Shown: positions 6,703 to 15,002, counted from the first letter of the stretch. The stretch is 19,735 nt of DNA from 188UL27-1 sp038526275 (GCA_038526275.1 JBCBGY010000076.1:1-19735); one strand, 5' to 3'. Notes: a model not told the origin generated them from the letters alone. Numbers and translations are program-made.

Positions 6703-7635
6703 ATGGGCGGGGAAGTGTTAACCTTTTCGGACAGGAGCACGCGGGTGTCACCCTTGCCCCAGCACGGCAGATACGCCTACTCGGCCATAACGGATCGCCC
6801 TGATTTCGAGTGGCCCGATGGGAAGCGATTGGCCCTCTATCTTGGCGTGAACCTGGAATGCTTCGCCTTTGGCGAAGGGCTGGGCGCAGAACTGGCGCCG
6901 GGCGGACCCCAACCTGACGTTCTTAATTATGGCTGGCGGGACTACGGCAACCGGGTGGGGGCGTGGCGGATGCTGGAGTTGTTCGACCGACTGGACCTGC
7001 CAACAACCGCGCTGGTCAATTCGCACCTGTACGAAGAGGCACCGGGGCTTGCCGAGGCCTTCCATGCCAGAGGTGACGAGATCGCCGGCCATGGTCGAAC
7101 CAATGCTGAACGCCAAGGTGTGCTGGAAGAGGAAGAGGAGCGCCGCTTAATTTCCGAGGCAACGAATGTTCTGACAGCTAAACACGGGGTTCGTCCCAAA
7201 GGCTGGCTTGGGCCTTGGATCAGCCAAAGTCGCGTCACACCTGATCTGCTTGATGAAGCGGGTTACGATTATCTGCTCGACTGGTGCCATGATGACCAGC
7301 CCGTTTGGATGAAAACGCGGAAAGGGCGCATTCTATCGGTTCCCTATCCACAAGAGCTTAATGACATTCCGCAGATCGTTGGTCGAAAACGGGAAGGGTC
7401 AGAATTTGGCGATATGATCTGCGACGCATTCGATGTCATGGTCGACGAAAGCGCGCGCCGTCCGCTTGTGATGGGCATTGCTCTGCACGGCTATCTGATG
7501 GGCCACCCCCACCGACTAAAGCATTTGGACCGTGCGCTACGGTACATGCGTGATAGGGCAGGGGAGCAGGTCTGGTGGACGACCGCCGGCGCCATCAACG
7601 ACCATTTCCGGACGGCTGTCCCGGACAATTCATGA
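6703..7635 (+). CDS. PuuE/NodB-fold polysaccharide deacetylase family hydrolase, atypical active site
   Basis: 310 residues from the ATG at 6703. A TTG at 6661 with AGGTGG six bases upstream would add 14 residues and cannot be excluded. The sequence matches a conserved group annotated as polysaccharide deacetylase, related to the PuuE allantoinases. Landmarks are PDFEWPDGKRLALYLGVNLE (33-52), PDVLNYGWRDYGNRVGAWR (71-89), GHGRTNAERQ (129-138), GWLGPWISQS (167-176), LDWCHDDQPVWMKTR (192-206), SVPYPQELNDIP (212-223) and MGIALHGY (257-264). The canonical NodB metal motif (TFDD) is replaced by GVNLE and no HxxxH motif is seen, so a metal-independent hydrolysis of an amide or cyclic ureide is more likely than sugar deacetylation. 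No signal peptide, so cytoplasmic. Divergent from a TRAP carboxylate importer, suggesting that it processes the imported compound or its product. Confidence 0.88.
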   Translation: MGGEVLTFSDRSTRVSPLPQHGRYAYSAITDRPDFEWPDGKRLALYLGVNLECFAFGEGLGAELAPGGPQPDVLNYGWRDYGNRVGAWRMLELFDRLDLPTTALVNSHLYEEAPGLAEAFHARGDEIAGHGRTNAERQGVLEEEEERRLISEATNVLTAKHGVRPKGWLGPWISQSRVTPDLLDEAGYDYLLDWCHDDQPVWMKTRKGRILSVPYPQELNDIPQIVGRKREGSEFGDMICDAFDVMVDESARRPLVMGIALHGYLMGHPHRLKHLDRALRYMRDRAGEQVWWTTAGAINDHFRTAVPDNS

Positions 7636-7670
7636 GGGATGCGGGGTCGCTATCATGCACTCCAAGGACC

Positions 7671-7690
7671 ACCGCCACCAGCAAGGCGGT
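7671..7690. terminator. Hairpin at the junction of two convergent genes
   Basis: ACCGCC (7671-7676) pairs with GGCGGT (7685-7690) around an 8-base loop, followed on the + strand by TTTAT. It lies 36 bases after the deacetylase stop and directly abuts the stop of the convergent gene. It is a weak candidate for a shared terminator. Confidence 0.45.
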
Positions 7691-8587
7691 TTATCCGGGG
7701 GGTTCATTGCCATTCGACAAATTCTTGAGCCAGCCATAACCGGCGATGGCACCGAAAAACGTTAGGGCCAATTGAACAAACGGGTCCAGAATGAGTGCCT
7801 CTATCGGCGATGGCCTGACGATAACTTCGTCTGTGAAATAGTATTGAATTCCCAGATTGCTGAGGGAATGGTCGGATATTGCTGTCACCCGCATCAAGGG
7901 CGTGGCTGGGTCGGGTAAAGTGACGACGATTTGCCCTGTAGCAGTATCGCCTTGACCTGAAACAAACCGGGTTCGCGCACCGGCCAGTAAGTCGCCTTCA
8001 CGGAGTACGCGCATATCCCAATCGAGCAGCCCCCAGGGCGTCCAACCGCGAATTTGGTACCGGCCTGTGATAGTCGAGAGGCGATCCGTTTCGGAAAACA
8101 ATGCGCCCAAGGTGACTTTGCCATTCAGCGGAAGAGTTCCAAACGCGTCAAGCGCATCTCCCGTTAGTATGAGCGCGCCGCCTTCCAGGCGACCGGCATC
8201 AGTCCCCCGATATTGCTCCGGTACATGTTCCACATCTATCCGGACGAGGTTGGGACTAGACGTAATCTTGAGGTTCGACCCTAACGGTATTACGGGCGTT
8301 GCAATTGGGATGGCGCCATCCGAAAAGAAATGTGTCCGGGTTGGACAGCCAACTGGGATGGCAGGTCTGTTTTCTGTTTCTGCTTGGTCGCCATCGCGGC
8401 GGGAACAAATCCAAAGGTCCCGGAAGGCTTTGCCGCTAAGCTCGGCCTCCAACTCAATTTCAAGAGATCCGGTTTCGACATCCAAGACGATTGTACGCCC
8501 CAACACGAAATGCAGGGCGAGCCAATATGCTGTAACCATCAGCAACAGAGCAATGATTAAAATTATCGGCGACCTTATTGGCGCCAA
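7691..8587 (-). CDS. Membrane-anchored protein of unknown function with large periplasmic domain
   Basis: 298 residues from a TTG at 8587. No family is recognised. A membrane helix at about 7-29 and a second near the C-terminus (about 270-290, in FVQLALTFFGAIAGYGWL) bracket a domain of about 230 residues. That domain is rich in beta-prone, alternating hydrophobic stretches and probably lies in the periplasm. Two cysteines (61 and 81) could form a disulfide there. The start is uncertain: the frame stays open back to the stop of the upstream gene at 8624, with the same reading frame and 12 codons between, and no ATG is available. A weak SD-like AAGGAAAG lies inside that gap. Together with the secreted protein upstream it forms a two-gene unit divergent from a trypsin-like protease. 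Function unknown. Confidence 0.75.
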   Translation of the reverse strand: MAPIRSPIILIIALLLMVTAYWLALHFVLGRTIVLDVETGSLEIELEAELSGKAFRDLWICSRRDGDQAETENRPAIPVGCPTRTHFFSDGAIPIATPVIPLGSNLKITSSPNLVRIDVEHVPEQYRGTDAGRLEGGALILTGDALDAFGTLPLNGKVTLGALFSETDRLSTITGRYQIRGWTPWGLLDWDMRVLREGDLLAGARTRFVSGQGDTATGQIVVTLPDPATPLMRVTAISDHSLSNLGIQYYFTDEVIVRPSPIEALILDPFVQLALTFFGAIAGYGWLKNLSNGNEPPG

Positions 8588-8623
8588 TATAACCGACCAA
8601 ATTTGGCTTTCCTTGCTCAGATC

Positions 8624-9403
8624 TCAACTCCCATCGTTCGGCAATGCGATGGCCAAGCCAAAAACCTCTTCGCCCAAGCTACGCGTCACGTAAAAGGTCA
8701 GTTCCACACGGCCATTGCTTTGGTGGGTTTGAAGCAGGTCAACGGGCACCACGCAGGCTGCGGTATATTTCAGTGTGGTGGCATCGGCCACATCCTGGCA
8801 TTCCTGATATGGGGAATTCCCGACGGCCAAACCCGTCGGGTTACCTGCGGAATTTACAAACACATGCAGCGCCTGTTCGTCACGCGTGGCGGTGGCGTCG
8901 GCCCAATTTGAAGGAACCACGACTTCTGTTCGCTCGCCGCAGCGTCCGATTTTGACTAACGTGACGGCTCGCATTCCGGTCAGGTCGGGAGCGTATTCAC
9001 CGCCATAGAGAAACGGCATTTTGGGGTCATCTTTGCCAACCGTTACGGCATAGGTATTTTCTGCCTCAAAACGCCCATCTTTGGAATTGATGCGAACGCA
9101 ATATTCTTGCCGGTCTGGATTGGATACCGAGTCAGCCTCTGGCAGATGTTGCGCTGTGATGTCTGCGGTGGTCCGAGGGGCCAGGTCCGCGAATTCGAAA
9201 GACTTGTCATCATCCGGTTGGATGGGGCCAATCATAACGCCCATCACAATGTCACCGCTGACGCGACCGCGTTCATCAAGGCGTTCAAAAAATTTACCGT
9301 CAACATGCGCAAAGCCGGTATTCTGGGCATTGGCAAATGGATGAGAAAAGATAACGATGGCAGAAATTGCAATCGCGATAAAAAGTCGACACAGCGTGCC
9401 CAT
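8624..9403 (-). CDS. Secreted four-cysteine protein of unknown function
   Basis: 259 residues from an ATG preceded by GAGGGG. A Sec signal peptide is clear: a hydrophobic core at 7-20 and ANA-Q cleavage near 26. The mature protein has four cysteines (102, 155, 202, 217), suggesting two disulfides, and strongly beta-type sequence. I recognise no family. It ends 36 bases before the membrane-anchored protein gene and starts only 22-43 bases from the divergent protease gene. The three genes probably form one functional group at the envelope. No enzymatic motif is visible. Confidence 0.82.
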   Translation of the reverse strand: MGTLCRLFIAIAISAIVIFSHPFANAQNTGFAHVDGKFFERLDERGRVSGDIVMGVMIGPIQPDDDKSFEFADLAPRTTADITAQHLPEADSVSNPDRQEYCVRINSKDGRFEAENTYAVTVGKDDPKMPFLYGGEYAPDLTGMRAVTLVKIGRCGERTEVVVPSNWADATATRDEQALHVFVNSAGNPTGLAVGNSPYQECQDVADATTLKYTAACVVPVDLLQTHQSNGRVELTFYVTRSLGEEVFGLAIALPNDGS

Positions 9404-9446
9404 GATCCCCTCAATTACTGCAATTATGAATTATCGTAACCCACCC

Positions 9447-10499
9447 ATGCGCGGATTCCTAGCGTGGCTGTTACTGTTAGTGTTTGTTTCTGCGGCGAAT
9501 GCGCGGGTTGTAACGGTGGAAGAAGGCAGTGGTGCCGGTCTATTGGTGCAACAGGGTGGGAATTGTTATGTAATTCTGCCAACTCACTTGCATGGACGCC
9601 GCCAAGATGGAATTCGCTTGGGGTCGGAACGCTCTACAGGGCCCATCGGCACGGCGAAGATCGTGCATGTCGTTCCGGGTGATGTCGATATTTCTCTTGG
9701 TCTGGTGCGCGGTGGCATTGCACGGGATTGTGGTGTCCCTTGGCGAGATTTACCAAGGCAGCTTGAAGGTCGTCTCTTGCCTGGTACAGACGTGATCCTG
9801 CGTCGCCCCCGACAACGCGTATTGGAAGGCCGGCAGCTTGTCATAGAGTCTTCGGGGTTTCGATTGATGCGGTTGGTCCCCGCCGGTGGGGCGACAGGCG
9901 ATCTTTTTGGGGGCACCTCCGGGGCTGTGGTGTTCTTGGGGGAAATGCCAATAGGCATGGTGTTAGAGGCGGAGAATACGAGTGCGGCTTTGGCGCTGCG
10001 TATGGATGAGATCGTTGCTCAATTGACCCGTTTTCTCGGAAGTCGCCAAACCGGGCAGGGCGAAAGTCGAAATGTTGTACAACCGGCGGAAACCGAAGGA
10101 GATCCGATCGAGGCACTGTCCTGGACAGCACATCCGATTGAAGGCGCGTCCGACCCTGCTGCCATGTTGGCAGGGCAGGGCCCTTGGATCTTTGAACTTG
10201 GCGAGGCACCTGTAAAGCTGACGGTCCGTCTGACGGAAACTGACCGCCTCAGCAGAATTCAGCTTTTCGCGGCGGAGGATGTGGAAGCGTCGATTCCGCG
10301 GCAGATTTCAGTCGCAGTGCAAGCCTCGTCCGATCCAAACCGGCCCCGGTCATCTGACCTGCCTGCCCCCGAGATGACGCCCGACGGAGTGTTCGATCTG
10401 AGAGTTGGCGAACGCTTCGCAAAGTTGGTGACGATCACCATCCGATCAAGCTGGGGGGACGGTTCACCGGTCCGCCTGGACAGGATCGTCATTGACTGA
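9447..10499 (+). CDS. Secreted trypsin-like serine protease with C-terminal discoidin-like domain
   Basis: 350 residues from the ATG at 9447, which begins a clean signal peptide (MRGFLAWLLLLVFVSAANA). In-frame ATGs at 9426 and 9357 exist; the latter overlaps the divergent gene. None has a good ribosome site. The chymotrypsin-type landmarks are in order: GSGAGLLV (27-34), ILPTHLHG with a candidate catalytic His47, GDVDISLGLV with Asp81, and GGTSGAVVF with Ser158 in GTSGA, equivalent to the GDSGG site. Cys40 and Cys95 could pair. The C-terminal part (about 220-350: ALSWTAHPIEG, GPWIFELG, LSRIQLFAAE, then LVTITIRSSWGDGSP) reads like an F5/8-type discoidin beta-sandwich. It would act in the periplasm or outside the cell. 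Activity and the C-terminal domain type are inferences from motifs. Its partners are the two divergent envelope genes. Confidence 0.8.
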   Translation: MRGFLAWLLLLVFVSAANARVVTVEEGSGAGLLVQQGGNCYVILPTHLHGRRQDGIRLGSERSTGPIGTAKIVHVVPGDVDISLGLVRGGIARDCGVPWRDLPRQLEGRLLPGTDVILRRPRQRVLEGRQLVIESSGFRLMRLVPAGGATGDLFGGTSGAVVFLGEMPIGMVLEAENTSAALALRMDEIVAQLTRFLGSRQTGQGESRNVVQPAETEGDPIEALSWTAHPIEGASDPAAMLAGQGPWIFELGEAPVKLTVRLTETDRLSRIQLFAAEDVEASIPRQISVAVQASSDPNRPRSSDLPAPEMTPDGVFDLRVGERFAKLVTITIRSSWGDGSPVRLDRIVID

Positions 10500-10535
10500 C
10501 CATTTCCCAAGCAGAATGCGCCTATGCTAAGTTAG

Positions 10536-11402
10536 TCAGGTCCTTCTTTTGTTGGTGACCGCTTGGCTTGTCATCGTAAGGCGTCGTTCTGCCAGTCTGC
10601 CGTCCAGGCGGGCAACTTCGACAAAGACCACGTCAAATATGTTGAGCTGGGCAATTCGGGCGGCCGCGTTCTCGCCAAGAAGCGGGCCGCCAAGCGCGGT
10701 TGAGGCCAACGTGATATCGGCGATGTCCGCAAGGGGGGATCGCGCATAATTCGACAGCACGATGACAGTCGCTGCATTTTTGCGGGCAAGCTCGGCGGCA
10801 GCGATGACCGCTTCTGAATTGCCGGAATGCGAGATGGCGATCACAGCGTCCGTCGCATCCAGCACAGACGCCGACATCATCATCATGTGCGGGTCATCAT
10901 GCACCGCGATCCGGCGACCTATCCGCAAAAACTTGTGCGCCACATCCCGCGCGATTTGGGCTGATCCGCCAACACCATAAATGTCGACCCGGTCCGCCCT
11001 CGAAAGGATCCGTGCTGTCCGTTCGATCTTTTCGACATCCAGAATAGCGCGAGTTTCTTCAAGGGCTTGAATAGACGTGCGGAAGACTTTGCTGGCCACG
11101 GTCTCAAGATCATCTTCGGGCGAGATTTCGTCATAGAGCCCGGCTGACGTACCATTGCGGTACCCAATGAGCGCGGCCTTGATTTCCTTGAAGCCATCAA
11201 AGCCAAGCTTCTTGGCGACCTTGACGACAAGCGCCTCGGAAACACCTGCCGTTTGCGCCACTTCGCGGATCCGTGTGCTTTCCTCAAGCGGCTTGAAGTT
11301 TGTCAGCGTGCTTGCGACCTTGGCTTCCGTGCCCGTTAAGGACGGCATATTCATGCGGATCTGTGCTGCAACGGCCGTGAAGTCTTCTTTGGGCGCGCTC
11401 AT
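10536..11402 (-). CDS. RpiR-family transcriptional regulator (HTH + SIS domain)
   Basis: 288 residues. The N-terminal HTH_6 domain spans about 1-85, with the recognition region RIREVAQTAGVSEALVVKVA followed by KLGFDGFKEIKAAL. A SIS sugar-phosphate-binding domain lies at about 115-265, including VDIYGVGGSAQIARDVAHKF, AVIAISHSGNSEAVIAAAEL and VIVLSNYARSPLADIADI. RpiR proteins sense a sugar phosphate and control the neighbouring sugar genes. The start overlaps the permease stop by 4 bases (ATGA), so it is the last gene of the operon it probably regulates. The candidate operator is the inverted repeat at 16029-16058. Convergent with the protease gene; the 36-base gap holds no clear terminator. 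Confidence 0.93.
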   Translation of the reverse strand: MSAPKEDFTAVAAQIRMNMPSLTGTEAKVASTLTNFKPLEESTRIREVAQTAGVSEALVVKVAKKLGFDGFKEIKAALIGYRNGTSAGLYDEISPEDDLETVASKVFRTSIQALEETRAILDVEKIERTARILSRADRVDIYGVGGSAQIARDVAHKFLRIGRRIAVHDDPHMMMMSASVLDATDAVIAISHSGNSEAVIAAAELARKNAATVIVLSNYARSPLADIADITLASTALGGPLLGENAAARIAQLNIFDVVFVEVARLDGRLAERRLTMTSQAVTNKRRT

Positions 11403-12343
11403 CCATTCCTCTTGGCAAGACGGTCAATCAACATCGCAATGATGATGATGATCCCGGTCGCAAGCAACTGGTAGAATGCCTGTACGTTCATCAACGTTAG
11501 CCCGTTGCGTAGGCCGCCAAGAATAATGGCACCCATGATGGTACCAACAATCGAGCCGCGCCCGCCCATGAGTGAAGCTCCCCCGATGGCCGCCGCGGCA
11601 ATGGCATCAAGCTCCCAAAGGGTGCCCATCGTGGGCTCTGCCGCACCGAGGCGGCCGGTCAGGATCAGCGCGGCCGTTGAGGCCATCGCACCCGAAATCA
11701 TGTAGACCCCCAGGATTGTGCGCTTGACGGGTACGCCCGCAACGTGGGCCGCTTCGCGGTTGCCGCCGACCGCCAGAATGTACTCTCCAAAGACGGATCG
11801 GTTCAGAAGGATCCAGGCCAAGACAGCGAGTGTCCCGACCAAGACAACAGACGAAGGGACGCCCAATAGCGATCCGTTGAAGATCGCGCGGAATTCGCTT
11901 GGCAGCCCGAAGATCGGATTGCCGCCCGTATAGATCAGTGCCAAGGCACGGTAGAGCGACAAGCCACCCAACGTGACGATAAAGGGCTGCAATCCTGCAT
12001 ACGCGATCAACACGCCGTTAAAGAGCCCGGCGCCAACCCCAATGCCCAAGGCAGCAAGGATCGCCAAAGGGATCGGCACGCCCGCCACCAGTAAGGAGGC
12101 AGAGACAACTGCAGAAAGTGCTGCGGTTGGACCCACCGACAAATCGATGCCAGCCGACACAATAACTAGGGTCATGCCCAATGCGATGCAGGCGTTGATC
12201 GAACTTTGTTGCAGGATATTGAGCAGGTTCGGACCGGTTAGAAAAGTCGGAGAAAGAATGGCGAACGTGCCAAAAATGATGATCAGGCCGATCAGCACTC
12301 CGGCATCCCGGAACCCCGCGACAAAGACCAGCTTGGACTTCAT
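11399..12343 (-). CDS. Sugar ABC transporter permease (RbsC-like, CUT2 family)
   Basis: 314 residues, hydrophobic throughout, with about 8-10 membrane segments. The family hallmarks are clear: FLTGPNLLNILQQSSINACI, ALGMTLVIVSAGIDLSVG, AGLQPFIVTLGGLSLYRALA, and near the C-terminus ELDAIAAAAIGGASLMGGRG and GTIMGAIILGGLRNGLTLM. It forms a homodimeric channel for a monosaccharide or polyol. The start overlaps the ATPase stop and its own stop overlaps the regulator start, each by 4 bases, implying translational coupling. Confidence 0.95.
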   Translation of the reverse strand: MKSKLVFVAGFRDAGVLIGLIIIFGTFAILSPTFLTGPNLLNILQQSSINACIALGMTLVIVSAGIDLSVGPTAALSAVVSASLLVAGVPIPLAILAALGIGVGAGLFNGVLIAYAGLQPFIVTLGGLSLYRALALIYTGGNPIFGLPSEFRAIFNGSLLGVPSSVVLVGTLAVLAWILLNRSVFGEYILAVGGNREAAHVAGVPVKRTILGVYMISGAMASTAALILTGRLGAAEPTMGTLWELDAIAAAAIGGASLMGGRGSIVGTIMGAIILGGLRNGLTLMNVQAFYQLLATGIIIIIAMLIDRLAKRNG

Positions 12344-13854
12344 GCAACCCCCCGCGCTGCTGTATCCGTGCCTGGAATGGCGGCGCGCGCAATGGCCTCT
12401 TCGGTCATCTCGTTGCGCGGCAGCTCGGCACTGATTTCGCCCTCCCGCATGACCAAAACTCGGTCCGCGACGCGGAAAAGCTCTGGCAATTCGGAAGACA
12501 CCACGATGATGGCCTTACCCTCGGAAGCGAGTCGTTCGATCAGTGAATAGATCTCGGCCTTTGCGCCGACATCCACCCCACGGGTTGGCTCATCAAACAA
12601 CAGCACCTCGGCCCCAGCAGCCAACCAACGCCCAATGATGGCCTTCTGCTGATTACCGCCGGAGAAAGCGACAATGGGCCGGTTCACATCAAACGGGCGC
12701 AGATCCATCTCGCGCATGTAGGTCTCGGCACTGCCTCGCACCCGACGGTCGTGAACTATGCCGCCGCGACTGAACTTCGGCAAAGACGGCAGAGCGACAT
12801 TCGATGCGATCGACCGCATCGGGATGATACCGTCGCGTTTGCGCTCCTCCGGCAACAAGCCAATGCCTGATCGGATGGACGCCCCAACATCGTGGGGCGG
12901 CACCGACCTTCCGTTCACCTTGACCTGACCTGCTGTTGGAGCATCGACGCCCGCAATCAACCGCAGAAGTTCAGTTCGGCCTGAACCGACGAGGCCCGCG
13001 ATCCCCAAAACCTCGCCCTTATGAACAGCAAAACTGCAAGGGCGCACCACCGGCTGACGCGCAAGGCCCTCGACCCGTATGATAGGTTCATCAGTCGCAA
13101 AACTCTGGTGCTCGGCCTGCATCAATGTCCGACCCACCATCTTTTGGACAATGTCATCCCGGGTGATCGAATTCATTTCAACGGTATCGACCAGGGAGCC
13201 ATCGCGCAGGATTGTCGAACTGTCGCAAAGCCGGAAGATCTCATCCATGCGGTGCGATACATAGATGACCGAAACCCCCGTGGCCGCCAGCCGCTCGATC
13301 AGAAGAACGAGTTTCTCGAATTCAGCCGGCGTAAGACTGGATGTCGGCTCATCCATCGCCACGACCTTGGCGTCTTCGATAAGGGCGCGCGCGATTTCGA
13401 CGAGTTGGCGCTGTGCGACGCGCAGGTCCGCGATCCTTTGCCCAGGATCTATCGTTGGATCAAGCCCGTGCAATACGTCTGCAGCCGCCTGTTCCTGCGC
13501 TTTGCGATCTGTGAAGATGCCACCGAACTTGGTTATGGGGCGCCCAAGAAACAGATTTTGCGCGACGCTCATATCTGGCACATGCTGCAGTTCTTGGTGG
13601 ATCATTGCGATCCCCGCATTCCGGGCAGAGAGAGGCCCGGCCAAGCTTAGGGCTGAACCATCGACGAAGATTGCGCCATCATCGGGAACATAGACGCCCG
13701 ACAGGCATTTCAGCAGCGTGGATTTCCCGGCGCCATTCTCTCCCAAAAGCCCGTGAACCTTGCCGGGCGCCGTGGAGAAGGAAACGTTGTTCAGGGCCTG
13801 GACCGGGCCGAAACGCTTCGAGACACCTCTGAATTCGAGCCGTGAGGTTTCCAT
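12340..13854 (-). CDS. Sugar ABC transporter ATPase, two-domain (RbsA/MglA-like, CUT2 family)
   Basis: 504 residues from the ATG at 13854, which follows GGGGCGAG. An in-frame TTG at 13866 would add four residues. There are two ABC domains. The first has Walker A GENGAGKST (38-46), a degenerate signature LRVAQRQLVEIARAL, Walker B VVAMDEPTSSL and H-loop VIYVSHRMDE. The second has a degenerate Walker A GLVGSGRTE, signature FSGGNQQKAIIGRWL, Walker B VLLFDEPTRGVDV and no H-loop His (VVSSELPE). That asymmetry is normal for CUT2 sugar ATPases. Coupled to the permease by a 4-base overlap and preceded by a hairpin after the binding-protein gene. Confidence 0.95.
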   Translation of the reverse strand: METSRLEFRGVSKRFGPVQALNNVSFSTAPGKVHGLLGENGAGKSTLLKCLSGVYVPDDGAIFVDGSALSLAGPLSARNAGIAMIHQELQHVPDMSVAQNLFLGRPITKFGGIFTDRKAQEQAAADVLHGLDPTIDPGQRIADLRVAQRQLVEIARALIEDAKVVAMDEPTSSLTPAEFEKLVLLIERLAATGVSVIYVSHRMDEIFRLCDSSTILRDGSLVDTVEMNSITRDDIVQKMVGRTLMQAEHQSFATDEPIIRVEGLARQPVVRPCSFAVHKGEVLGIAGLVGSGRTELLRLIAGVDAPTAGQVKVNGRSVPPHDVGASIRSGIGLLPEERKRDGIIPMRSIASNVALPSLPKFSRGGIVHDRRVRGSAETYMREMDLRPFDVNRPIVAFSGGNQQKAIIGRWLAAGAEVLLFDEPTRGVDVGAKAEIYSLIERLASEGKAIIVVSSELPELFRVADRVLVMREGEISAELPRNEMTEEAIARAAIPGTDTAARGVA

Positions 13855-13877
13855 AACTCGCCCCAATCAGAATTGAT

Positions 13878-13897
13878 GCGGGGCCCGCAAGCCCCGC
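13878..13897 (-). terminator. Hairpin between sugar-binding protein and ATPase genes (attenuator or RNA stabiliser)
   Basis: GCGGGGC (13878-13884) and GCCCCGC (13891-13897) pair perfectly around a 6-base loop, 25 bases after the binding-protein stop in the direction of transcription. No T-run follows. It occupies the same place as the hairpin in the TRAP operon, suggesting excess production of binding protein over membrane parts. Confidence 0.55.
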
Positions 13898-13922
13898 TCT
13901 GACATTAAGCCTGCTGTTGGCG

Positions 13923-14960
13923 CTACTGGTTCAGGATCGCTTCGCGAAGAGCGTCACCTGTTGCCGAGAACTGTTCGATATTGTCGGCTGTGATAAGGGC
14001 CTGTGGTGTCGCGACCACGCGCGGCAAGTCATCGCCATTGAGCAGACGAAGCGCGACTTCCATGGCGATTTCGCCGGTTAGAACCGGAAAGCTGTCGATG
14101 GTCCCTGTAAGCTCACCTGCCTTGATCGACGCATATGCATCAGAGATCCCGTCTGTGCCGATCACTGCAACCTCGCCAAGCTTTCCGGCGGCTTTCACAG
14201 CTTCCACAACACCAAGTGCCATACCATCATTGTTAGCGTAAAAGCCTTGCAGGTCCGGATGCTGCTGCAAGATGGTCGAAGCGGCATTGAACGCCTGCTC
14301 GCGGGACCAATTGGCGGGCACGCTCGCCACCACTTCAAAATTGCCGGCCGCATTGATGGTCTCTGTGAAACCTGCGGTTCGCTGACCGGCTGCATAGACG
14401 CCGGGCTGGCCTTCGATTACTGCGACCTTGCCGCCATCCCCATAATTTTCAATCATCCAGTTCGCCGCGCGAACCCCGTTATCTTTTTGAACATTCCCAA
14501 CATAGTGGGATGCCGAGGGGATGACAGCGTCATTCACGTTCAAGACCGGGATGCCAGCCTTGGTGGCAGTTTCAAATGCCGGCACCAGGTTCGCATCGGT
14601 CTGAGGCGAGAAGAGCAGTGCGTTATAGCCCTGTGTGATCAGGTTCTCTGCGATCGCGAGTTGACCCAACTGGTCGCCTTCGTCCTGTGCAGCCTGATAA
14701 ACCACCTCGACACCGTGTTTATCGGCGAATGCAACGTAACCCTCGCCCAGTGAGCGCCAGTATTCGTTGGTTAGGGTCTTGGACACGCCGCCAACACGAG
14801 TGCCCTCAGTGGGGGTAGAAAATTCGCCAAACTTCTCCGCCAGTTCGGACCAATCCATACGGTCCGGTTCGGCGTCAGAATTCAACGGCGCCAGATCTTC
14901 TGAAACAGCCACCGTCGCCATCATCATGCCGGCAAGCGCAAGCGCGAAAGTCGTTTTCAT
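13923..14960 (-). CDS. Sugar ABC transporter periplasmic binding protein (Peripla_BP_4, CUT2 family)
   Basis: 345 residues. A signal peptide covers about 1-20 (MKTTFALALAGMMMATVAVS). The mature part is a periplasmic binding protein of the RbsB/LacI fold: GGVSKTLTNEYWRSLGEGY, DEGDQLGQLAIAENLITQGY, NALLFSPQTDANLVPA, IPVLNVNDAV, KVAVIEGQPGVYAAGQRTAG, LQGFYANNDGMALGVVEAVK and VAVIGTDGISDAYASI. It delivers a monosaccharide or polyol to the permease. GGGAGGAAAC before the ATG supports the start. It lies between the isomerase-like gene (42 bases upstream) and the ATPase. An acidic stretch of about 35 residues after the signal peptide precedes the first strand and is longer than in RbsB. Confidence 0.94.
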   Translation of the reverse strand: MKTTFALALAGMMMATVAVSEDLAPLNSDAEPDRMDWSELAEKFGEFSTPTEGTRVGGVSKTLTNEYWRSLGEGYVAFADKHGVEVVYQAAQDEGDQLGQLAIAENLITQGYNALLFSPQTDANLVPAFETATKAGIPVLNVNDAVIPSASHYVGNVQKDNGVRAANWMIENYGDGGKVAVIEGQPGVYAAGQRTAGFTETINAAGNFEVVASVPANWSREQAFNAASTILQQHPDLQGFYANNDGMALGVVEAVKAAGKLGEVAVIGTDGISDAYASIKAGELTGTIDSFPVLTGEIAMEVALRLLNGDDLPRVVATPQALITADNIEQFSATGDALREAILNQ

Positions 14961-15002
14961 GTTAGTTTCCTCCCTGGTGAAACAGCGATTTGGCGAGCCC
15001 GG

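Noticed and set aside
9357..9446. Upstream start of the protease gene at 9357
   Set aside because: It would overlap the divergent gene and place 30 residues before an otherwise normal signal peptide.
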